Assembly: GCA_030698665.1 (NCBI GenBank)
Contig: JAUYMI010000021.1
Coordinates: 1-48,567 of the forward strand
Direction: 5' to 3'
DNA: 48,567 nt
DNA from: a bacterium
GTDB lineage: Bacteria; Patescibacteriota; Minisyncoccia; Minisyncoccales; UBA10102
Numbering within the stretch: position 1 is the stretch's first letter; each line of letters starts with the position of its first letter. The translations under genes were made by a program, and so were the position numbers. Shown here piece after piece: positions 34,395-41,199 of this stretch. The notes below the pieces were generated by a model that had not been told where the DNA came from, made no database searches, and saw only the letters and a program-made list of their open reading frames with translations.

Positions 34395-35790
34395 AGCTAC
34401 CATCACGGAACTGCAGGAGGCCCTGCGTGCCAGGAAAGTTTCAGCCCGCGAGCTGGCCAAAGAGTCCCTTGACTCCATGGAGCGCCAGGAGGGGAATCTT
34501 CACGCGTTTCTCGCTCGGACCCCCGAGCTTGCGTTTGAGTCAGCAGAGAGGGCCGACCAGATGCTGGCTCAGGGGAATGCTCCGCCCCTCTGCGGAATTC
34601 CCTGTGCTATCAAAGACGCCATCCTGGTGGAGGGAGTGCTTTGCACTGCGGGATCTCTCATGCTGGAGAATTACACGGCTCCCTATGACGCTACGGTTGT
34701 CAGGCTGTTGCGCGAGCAGGGAGCTGTCATGGTGGGCAAGACGAACACCGATGAGTTCGGCATGGGAGCTTCCACTGAAAACTCGGCCTTCGGTGCGACG
34801 CGCAATCCCAGGGACCCAGAGCGGGTTCCGGGAGGGAGTTCCGGGGGGTCTGCCGCCGCGGTTGCTGCAGCTGAGTGCGTGTTTGCTTTGGGAGAGGATA
34901 CGGGAGGATCCATCCGTTTGCCGGCCGGCTTTTGCGGCGTGGTCGGCCTGCGTCCCACCTATGGCACTGTTTCCCGTCATGGAGTCATCTCTCTTGCCTC
35001 TTCCTTTGACCAAGTGGGGCCCTTCGCGAGAACGTGCCGGGACGCTGAGATTGTCTATGAGGCGATTGCGCACAAAGATCCCAAGGAGGCCACCTCAGCT
35101 GAGCGTCCTGCGTCTAAAAAGTCATTCGGCCTCAAGGGACTCAGGATCGGAGCGCCAAAGGAGTACTTTACAGAAGGGTTGTCGAGCGTAGTGGAGCAGG
35201 GGATCCGTTCAGCTTTGGGCAAGCTTGAGGGAGCGGGGGCCGTGATCGTGGAAGTGGAGCTCCCGAACGTCAAGTACGGATTGGCTGCGTATTACGTAAT
35301 CAACACGTCTGAGGCCTCAGCGAATCTCGCTCGGTACGACGGGCTTCGCTACGGCCTTCACACTCCGGCCTCAACGATAAAGGAGATGTACGAGCAGAAC
35401 CGTTCGTCGGGATTCGGCGACGAGGTCAAGCGCAGGATTATCTTGGGAACGTTTGCCTTGTCAGCCGGATACTACGAGGCCTACTACCTCAAGGCGCAGA
35501 AGGTCAGAACTCTTCTCAGGCAGGACTTTGAGCGAGCCTTCGCTTCAGTGGACGTGATCGCGGGCCCCGTGTCGCCTGTGCTTCCCTTCAAGCTTGGAGA
35601 GCGGAGCTCAGACCCCCTGGCCATGTACTTAGTTGATATTTATACTGTACCTGTGAACCTTGCCGGACTCCCGGGGCTTACGATCCCCGCAGCCGAGGCC
35701 GATGGTTTGCCTATTGGGATGCAGCTCGTTGGTCCCCAATTTTCAGAGCCCTTGCTCTTTGGAGTCGGAAAAGCTTTTGAGTCTCTCTAA
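34387..35790 (+). CDS. gatA: Asp/Glu-tRNA amidotransferase subunit A
   Basis: GIPCAIKDAILVEGV...VPGGSSGGSAAAVAA...LGEDTGGSIRLPAGFCGVVG. Confidence 0.96.
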   Translation: MIEATITELQEALRARKVSARELAKESLDSMERQEGNLHAFLARTPELAFESAERADQMLAQGNAPPLCGIPCAIKDAILVEGVLCTAGSLMLENYTAPYDATVVRLLREQGAVMVGKTNTDEFGMGASTENSAFGATRNPRDPERVPGGSSGGSAAAVAAAECVFALGEDTGGSIRLPAGFCGVVGLRPTYGTVSRHGVISLASSFDQVGPFARTCRDAEIVYEAIAHKDPKEATSAERPASKKSFGLKGLRIGAPKEYFTEGLSSVVEQGIRSALGKLEGAGAVIVEVELPNVKYGLAAYYVINTSEASANLARYDGLRYGLHTPASTIKEMYEQNRSSGFGDEVKRRIILGTFALSAGYYEAYYLKAQKVRTLLRQDFERAFASVDVIAGPVSPVLPFKLGERSSDPLAMYLVDIYTVPVNLAGLPGLTIPAAEADGLPIGMQLVGPQFSEPLLFGVGKAFESL

Positions 35791-35795
35791 GGCAT

Positions 35796-36293
35796 ATGGC
35801 ATTTCTCCAAACACAAACGGTACAGACCATCATTCTTATCCTCAAAATCCTGTCGTTGACGAGCGCGCTCGGGATGCTCGCTTTCATCATCTTCATTATC
35901 CTGAGAACCCAGTGGATTCGTTTTCGCATACTCTTTGACCTTAATGAGTTCTTCACCTTCCGTCCGTATGGGGTAAGGCGCGTGACAAAGGCCTGGGAGA
36001 AGCTCCAGGGCCGCCTTGGTTCTGCCAATGAGTCTGAGTACAAGTTGGCGGTCATTGAGGCTGACCGCATGCTTGATCAGACCTTAGAGCGTCTCAATAT
36101 CCAGGGAGAGAATCTCAAAGAGCGTCTTGCTGCGACAACCGCCGTCGTGGTACCGAACATACAGGAGGTGACTGAGGCGACGCAGATTCGTAACAACATT
36201 GTCCATGACCCCGATTACCGCCTCTCGCTTGCTGAAGCGAGGAAGGCGCTCTCTGCGTACGAAGAGGCCTTCCGGCAGCTTGATTTGTTGTAG
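35796..36293 (+). CDS. Conserved membrane protein of unknown function (coiled-coil C-terminus)
   Basis: N-terminal TM; FRPYGVRRVTKAWEKLQGRLGSANESEYKLAVIEADRMLD. Confidence 0.6.
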   Translation: MAFLQTQTVQTIILILKILSLTSALGMLAFIIFIILRTQWIRFRILFDLNEFFTFRPYGVRRVTKAWEKLQGRLGSANESEYKLAVIEADRMLDQTLERLNIQGENLKERLAATTAVVVPNIQEVTEATQIRNNIVHDPDYRLSLAEARKALSAYEEAFRQLDLL

Positions 36294-36308
36294 CAAGTTA
36301 GATATACT
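36280..36308 (+). promoter_or_regulatory. tRNA promoter
   Basis: TTGATT (36280-36285), N17, TATACT (36303-36308), about 10 nt upstream of the mature tRNA 5' end. Confidence 0.75.
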
Positions 36309-36318
36309 GCCTGGTGCG

Positions 36319-36389
36319 AGCGGGGTAGTGGAGTAGTACCATACGAGGCCCATAACCTTGAGACGCCGGTGCAATTCCGGCCCCCGCAA
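36319..36389 (+). tRNA. tRNA-Met (CAT), initiator-like with unpaired A1xA72 and atypical D/T loops
   Basis: Cloverleaf: A|GCGGGG / CCCCGC|A acceptor, D stem GTGG/CCAT, anticodon arm CGAGG-CCCATAA-CCTTG, T arm GCCGG-TGCAATT-CCGGC, discriminator A; CCA not encoded. Confidence 0.8.
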
Positions 36390-36409
36390 CAAGGTTTGCA
36401 CCTTAACAA

Positions 36410-36438
36410 TTGCATATGATTAGAACCCATGATATATT
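36410..36438 (+). promoter_or_regulatory. Promoter of HTH/LAGLIDADG-like ORF with flanking inverted repeat
   Basis: TTGCAT (36410-36415), N17, TATATT (36433-36438); GAACCCA (36423-36429) / TGGGTTC (36459-36465). Confidence 0.6.
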
Positions 36439-36468
36439 CAGTATATAGGATTTTACCTTGGGTTCGAT

Positions 36469-37140
36469 ATGGCAAAGTCAGTTGAAAAAAACGAGGCCTT
36501 ATTCTTACGAAAGAATGGAAAGAGCATTAAAGAAATTGCTCAAAAAGTTGGGGTTTCGAAGAGTAGTGTTAGTCTTTGGTGTCGTGATATTGTGTTAACG
36601 AAAAAACAAATCGGAAAACTTCAGGCGTCCATGAGAAGAGGGAGTTACATTGGAAGGATGAAGGGGGCACGGACACAGTATCAAAGACGCATACGATTAA
36701 CCGAAAACTTGGAAACTACAGGGAGGACAATGTTGGGTGGTGTATCGGAGCGGGATATGTTTATGATGGGTGTAGGTCTATATTGGGGTGAGGGAACGAA
36801 ATTCGGACGCCAGGTTTCCCTCGCTAATTCGAACCCAGCGATCATTAAGTTTTCTATTGGTTGGTTCAGAGAAGTATGGGGAGTCACAAATGACAGGTTT
36901 AAGTTTTATATATTCATAAACGAAATACATAAGAATAGGATCAATGAGGTCGAACAGTTTTGGAGAAAAGTTGTAGATGTTTCAAATCCGCATTTTGGGA
37001 AAACTATATTAATTAAAGCTAAGAACAAAAAGAAGTACGCAAACTTTTCCACTCACTTTGGGACACTGCAAGTCCGCGTTGCACGCCCAAATGAGATTCA
37101 CCAAAAGATTATGGGAATACTACATACCTTTGAAAAATGA
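36469..37140 (+). CDS. N-terminal HTH protein with LAGLIDADG-like C-terminal region (putative homing endonuclease-like/mobile)
   Basis: HTH: RKNGKSIKEIAQKVGVSKSSVSLWCRDIVL; C-terminal MFMMGVGLYWGEGTKFGRQVSLANSNPAIIKFSIGWFREVWGV; AT-rich relative to flanks. Confidence 0.55.
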   Translation: MAKSVEKNEALFLRKNGKSIKEIAQKVGVSKSSVSLWCRDIVLTKKQIGKLQASMRRGSYIGRMKGARTQYQRRIRLTENLETTGRTMLGGVSERDMFMMGVGLYWGEGTKFGRQVSLANSNPAIIKFSIGWFREVWGVTNDRFKFYIFINEIHKNRINEVEQFWRKVVDVSNPHFGKTILIKAKNKKKYANFSTHFGTLQVRVARPNEIHQKIMGILHTFEK

Positions 37141-37147
37141 GTAGGAT

Positions 37148-37221
37148 GCCGGGGTAGTTCAGCTGGTCAGAACGCCGCACTCATAAGGCGGAAGTCGTGA
37201 GTTCGAGTCTCACCCCCGGCA
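37148..37221 (+). tRNA. tRNA (CAT): elongator Met or Ile2
   Basis: GCCGGGG/CCCCGGC acceptor, GTTC/GAAC D stem, loop CTCATAA, T arm GTGAG-TTCGAGT-CTCAC, discriminator A. Confidence 0.9.
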
Positions 37222-37251
37222 CAAAACTGAATATCCCGTTTCCGCGGACTT

Positions 37252-37326
37252 GCGGGCGTAGCTCAGTTTGGTTAGAGCGCCACTCTGTCACAGTGGAGGT
37301 CGCCGGTTCAAGTCCGGTCGCCCGCG
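37252..37326 (+). tRNA. tRNA-Asp (GTC)
   Basis: GCGGGCG/CGCCCGC acceptor, anticodon arm CCACT-CTGTCAC-AGTGG, T arm GCCGG-TTCAAGT-CCGGT, discriminator G. Confidence 0.95.
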
Positions 37327-37411
37327 CAGATGAATCCCTTGATTTCCCCTTCCCTTTGAGGCATACTGGAGGCCAGTACGTCATGTTCGGTTGCACGGAA
37401 AAGGAGCTGGT

Positions 37412-38053
37412 ATGACGCTGACAGGACAGGAATTGAAGACGCTCGCGCAACTCCTTTTCTCAGTTGTAGAGTTTGGGGAGGAGGGGGAGTTTGAGCTGGC
37501 GGGCGGCTTTGGGACCACCTGCTACGTGGACCTGAGGGAGCCCGGCCAGGCAAAGGTGACCTCGGGCATGGGAGCTAAGCTTCTCTCGTGCCTGGTAGAG
37601 CACCTGGAAGCCCGCATCCCCAAAGACGTCCGGGACTGTGTCCTCGTGGGCGTTCCCAGGGCAGGCAACGTCTTTGTTCGGGAGCTGGCCAAGCTGACCG
37701 GGATGCCCTTTGCAATCCTTGAGAAGGAGAGCGATGAGGTCCTGGAGGGTTCCCTGAGGCCAGGAGACCGGGTGGTGGTCGTGGAAAACGTGGCAACCAC
37801 CGGGCGCTCGCTGTACCAATTCATCCTTCGCCTTCAACGGCTGGGTGTGAGTCCCGTGCTCGTTCTGGCCTGTGTAGATCGGGAGCAGGGGCAGACAGCT
37901 TCCCGTCTGCTTTCCGGGAATGGCGTGAGCGTTTCCTTCACGGCCATCGTTACGCTCCAGGAGCTTCTTGAAGAATGGGAGCGCGTGGGCAAGATTACGG
38001 CACAGCAGCGCCTGGATGCCGTACGGGTTTCACCGTTTCAATCTCGGGTTTGA
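37412..38053 (+). CDS. pyrE: Orotate phosphoribosyltransferase-like PRTase
   Basis: VVVVENVATTGRSLYQFI (PRPP-binding motif), CVLVGVPRAGNVF; AAGGAG Shine-Dalgarno at 37401-37406. Confidence 0.72.
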   Translation: MTLTGQELKTLAQLLFSVVEFGEEGEFELAGGFGTTCYVDLREPGQAKVTSGMGAKLLSCLVEHLEARIPKDVRDCVLVGVPRAGNVFVRELAKLTGMPFAILEKESDEVLEGSLRPGDRVVVVENVATTGRSLYQFILRLQRLGVSPVLVLACVDREQGQTASRLLSGNGVSVSFTAIVTLQELLEEWERVGKITAQQRLDAVRVSPFQSRV

Positions 38054-38075
38054 CCGGCCCGGGATTTTCTTTTTG
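38041..38075 (+). terminator. Rho-independent terminator with the pyrE-like stop codon in its loop
   Basis: ATCTCGGG-ttTGAccgg-CCCGGGAT-TTTCTTTTT (one U.G pair). Confidence 0.75.
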
Positions 38076-38089
38076 TGGATAATGCAGGG

Positions 38090-38118
38090 TTGAATCTTCC
38101 CATATTTTAGGGTAAAAT
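38090..38118 (+). promoter_or_regulatory. pheS promoter, -10 is 6 nt from ATG
   Basis: TTGAAT (38090-38095), N17, TAAAAT (38113-38118), N6, ATG 38125. Confidence 0.75.
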
Positions 38119-38124
38119 AGGAAT

Positions 38125-39144
38125 ATGGCACCAGACGTTTCCGGCCTCAAAAAGCGGGCGGAAGAGGAACTGAAGGGAGTTGGAAACCTCAAGGATTTAG
38201 ACGAGGTATTCAGGAAGTATTTGGGCAGAAAGGGGGAGTTGACCCTTGTTTTGCGTTCCTTGGTTCAGCTTCCAGTCGAGCAACGTTCTCTCGTGAGCAA
38301 GGAGGCGAACGCCGCCCGCGACGAACTCCGGCAGCTCACAGAGGAGCTGCGGAAGGCCCTGGAGGGAAGCGTGAGGCAAGGCGGGCTGGATGTGACGGCT
38401 CCCGGGGTAAGGATTGTGAGGGGACATCTTCATCCTCTCACCAGGCTCCAGCGCGAGGTCAACGGAATCTTTAGCGGCATGGGATTCTCGGTTGTGGAGG
38501 GGCCCGAGATTGAAGACGAGTGGCATAATTTTGACGCCCTGAACATTCCGGCAAACCACCCCTCGCGCGACATGTGGGATACGTTTTGGATGAAAGAGAA
38601 ACTCACAAAGAACCGCCATCTCCTGCGGACGCACACTTCTCCCGTCCAGATCAGGTACATGGAGCACCATGAGCCCCCCTTGCGCGTTATCGTTCCAGGA
38701 CGCGTCTTTCGCTACGAGGCCACGGACGCGAGACACGGCTTTAACTTCTATCAGTTAGAGGGGCTGATGGTGGGCAAGCAGGTTTCCGTCGCGAACTTCA
38801 AGGGGGTAATCATGGAGTTTTACAAACGTCTCTTTCGCAGCGAGGTCAAGGTTCGCTTGCGTCCGAGCTATTTTCCTTTTACCGAACCCTCCTTTGAAGT
38901 GGATATGAGCTGTCTGTTGTGCGGGCAGAAGGGGTGCGGTAGCTGTGGCCAGAGCGGATGGCTGGAGATGATGGGGGCCGGCATGGTGCACCCAAAGGTC
39001 TTTGAAGCCGTGGGGTACAACCCGAAATTCTTACAGGGATTTGCTTTCGGCATGGGATTGGATCGTCTTGCCATGATGCGGTACAAGATCAACGACGCCC
39101 GGCTTTTATACTCAGGATCCCTGAAGTTCTTAGAACAGTTCTGA
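38125..39144 (+). CDS. pheS: Phenylalanyl-tRNA synthetase alpha subunit
   Basis: HPLTRLQREVNGIFSGMGFSVVEGPEIEDEWHNFDALNIPANHPSRDMWDTFW; FPFTEPSFEVDMSC. Confidence 0.97.
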   Translation: MAPDVSGLKKRAEEELKGVGNLKDLDEVFRKYLGRKGELTLVLRSLVQLPVEQRSLVSKEANAARDELRQLTEELRKALEGSVRQGGLDVTAPGVRIVRGHLHPLTRLQREVNGIFSGMGFSVVEGPEIEDEWHNFDALNIPANHPSRDMWDTFWMKEKLTKNRHLLRTHTSPVQIRYMEHHEPPLRVIVPGRVFRYEATDARHGFNFYQLEGLMVGKQVSVANFKGVIMEFYKRLFRSEVKVRLRPSYFPFTEPSFEVDMSCLLCGQKGCGSCGQSGWLEMMGAGMVHPKVFEAVGYNPKFLQGFAFGMGLDRLAMMRYKINDARLLYSGSLKFLEQF

Positions 39145-39148
39145 CGCT

Positions 39149-41188
39149 ATGATATTCTCATACTCCTGGCTTCAAGAGTTGGTTTCCTCAAAGCTTCCTG
39201 TTCCATCAGAGCTTGCCGATGTGCTCAACGCCCATGCTTTTGAGGTGGAAGAAGTAGAGAAGAGGGGGGGTGAGTGGCTGCTCAATCTCTCGGTGCTTCC
39301 GAACAGGGCGGGGGAGTGCACGAATCATCTCGGCATGGCGCGGGAGATAGCGGCTATTCTCAAGAGTGGGCTCAAGATGCCCCCACTGCTTCCTATGCGG
39401 ACTCAGAAAGGGAGCCTAGCTCCTTTGGAGGTGAGCGTTAGGGATCTGGAGCTTGTGCCTCGCTATGCTGCCTTTGTTGTTGAGGGAGTGGAAGGTAAGG
39501 ACTCTCCTGCCTGGATGAAAAAACGCCTGGAGCTGGTGGGAGTCAACTCAATCAACGCGCTCGTGGACATTTCAAACTACGTTATGCTCGAGATGGGTCA
39601 GCCCCTCCATGTCTTTGACTATGATGAGATCCGTGGAGGAATCATGCGCTTAAAGAAGGTCCAGGAGGGTGAGGAGATTGCGACCCTGGAGGGCGGGATA
39701 CACAGGCTTCCTGCGGGCACTTTGGTGATTGAGGACGCAGAGCGCCTCATTGACTTGGCGGGCATTAAGGGAGGAGCTGTGAGCGGGGTTTCTCAAGGAA
39801 CCCGCAACGTGGTCTTTCAAGCAGCAACTTTTGAGAAGTTCTTCATGTACGCCTCCCGAAAGCGCATCGGGCTGGAGACTCCGGCCGCTGTGCTGTATGG
39901 GTATGGCATTGATCCGAATCTTGCGGATGAAGCCCTGGCGCGTACGGCCTCACTGCTGAGGGAACTCGGAGTCGGGGGGAAGATCGTTCAAAACATAGAT
40001 ATCTACCCCAAAAAAATCCGACCCCGAAAGATTGCTCTTGAACTTGAACGAGTCAACTCCCTGCTTGGCAAGAAGGTGCCTGAGGGAGAGGCCATGGGAA
40101 TCCTCAAACGCCTGGGTTTTTCTTGTACCAAGAAGGGGCCTGGGCGCTTTGCGGTTGAGGTGCCGACAAGGCGGCAAGACGTTCAGCTTCCAGAGGATCT
40201 CATTGAAGAGATAGGAAGGATCTCGGGGTATGAAAACATATTTCCTCAGCTTCCAACCGAGTACCTGATTCCTCCAGAGCCGAACGAGCGCCTTTTGCTT
40301 GAGGAGGACTCTAGGGACGTTCTCAGAGAGGCCGGCTTCACTGAAACCTATGGGTATTCGTTCATTGGCGAGAAGGATCTTTCGCTCTTTGCCTATACGA
40401 GCGAGGAAGCCGAAGGTTTGGCTGAGGTGGAAAACCCGATAAGTTCCGAGTATCGGTACCTCAGGGACTCACTTTTACCAAATCAGCTTCGCGCCCTCGC
40501 CCAGAACGTAGCACACGGGAGACAAGGTGTCCGGTTCTTTGAGGCTGGGACGTCTTTTGCCAGGATGGGCGAGAAGTTCTCAGAGCGCCGCTTGCTTGCC
40601 GGAGTCCTTCAAGGGGATGCTTTCTTTGAGGCCAAGGGTGTCGTTGATTTTCTACTGGAACGCCTGGGATCTGAGGAGGCCTGGTATGATACTTCAAATC
40701 AGGCACCTTCCTTCGGCCCCCAGGGTTTATGGGACAACGACAGATCAGCTGAGATCAAGATCGCAGGCAGGAGAATCGGATTTGTTGGAAGTCTCTCAGC
40801 TCAGATAGCTGCCAGACTGAAGATTCCAAGAGCTGCCATGTTTGAGCTGGACACGGAGATGCTTGGTGAGATCGCAAACACGGAGACAGAATACCACGAG
40901 CCCTCAAAGTTCCCCTCGGTGCTTCGCGACATTGCCGTGTTCGTGCCCCACGACGTGAAGGTTGCTGACGTTTTGAACGTGATGGAGCCAGCCGGAGGGG
41001 AATTGGTAGCTGACATAGATCTTTTTGACCTGTATGATGCAGAGGAGCTTGGAGAGGGGAGAAAGAGCATGGCCTTCCACATTACCTTTCAGTCGCAAGA
41101 AAGGACCTTGAAAGGCAGCGAGGTGGATCAGGCAGAATCGGCGATGAGGGAGGCATTGAAGGCAAACCCGGAGTGGGAAGTGAGATAA
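39149..41188 (+). CDS. pheT: Phenylalanyl-tRNA synthetase beta subunit lacking the N-terminal B2 OB-fold domain
   Basis: SWLQELVSSKLPVPSELADVLNAHAFEVEEVEKRGGEWLLNLSVLPNRAGECTNHLGMAREIAAI; C-terminal ferredoxin-like anticodon-binding domain present. Confidence 0.95.
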   Translation: MIFSYSWLQELVSSKLPVPSELADVLNAHAFEVEEVEKRGGEWLLNLSVLPNRAGECTNHLGMAREIAAILKSGLKMPPLLPMRTQKGSLAPLEVSVRDLELVPRYAAFVVEGVEGKDSPAWMKKRLELVGVNSINALVDISNYVMLEMGQPLHVFDYDEIRGGIMRLKKVQEGEEIATLEGGIHRLPAGTLVIEDAERLIDLAGIKGGAVSGVSQGTRNVVFQAATFEKFFMYASRKRIGLETPAAVLYGYGIDPNLADEALARTASLLRELGVGGKIVQNIDIYPKKIRPRKIALELERVNSLLGKKVPEGEAMGILKRLGFSCTKKGPGRFAVEVPTRRQDVQLPEDLIEEIGRISGYENIFPQLPTEYLIPPEPNERLLLEEDSRDVLREAGFTETYGYSFIGEKDLSLFAYTSEEAEGLAEVENPISSEYRYLRDSLLPNQLRALAQNVAHGRQGVRFFEAGTSFARMGEKFSERRLLAGVLQGDAFFEAKGVVDFLLERLGSEEAWYDTSNQAPSFGPQGLWDNDRSAEIKIAGRRIGFVGSLSAQIAARLKIPRAAMFELDTEMLGEIANTETEYHEPSKFPSVLRDIAVFVPHDVKVADVLNVMEPAGGELVADIDLFDLYDAEELGEGRKSMAFHITFQSQERTLKGSEVDQAESAMREALKANPEWEVR

Positions 41189-41199
41189 TTCATACGCAT

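Noticed and set aside
34540-35073. 177-aa minus-strand ORF antisense to gatA
   Set aside because: Shadow ORF; no independent evidence.
34391-35191. 266-aa alternate-frame ORF within gatA
   Set aside because: Low-complexity Ser/Arg/Pro-rich product in the wrong frame of a conserved gene.
36391-36404. AAGGT-TTGC-ACCTT hairpin after the initiator-like tRNA as terminator
   Set aside because: 5-bp stem with no T-tract; may only be a processing boundary.
37181-37450. ORFs across the tRNA region (minus 37181-37450, plus 37197-37415)
   Set aside because: They overlap two well-formed tRNA genes; spurious translations of tRNA sequence.
38197-38736. 179-aa minus-strand ORF antisense to pheS
   Set aside because: Shadow of pheS coding sequence, no supporting motif or promoter.
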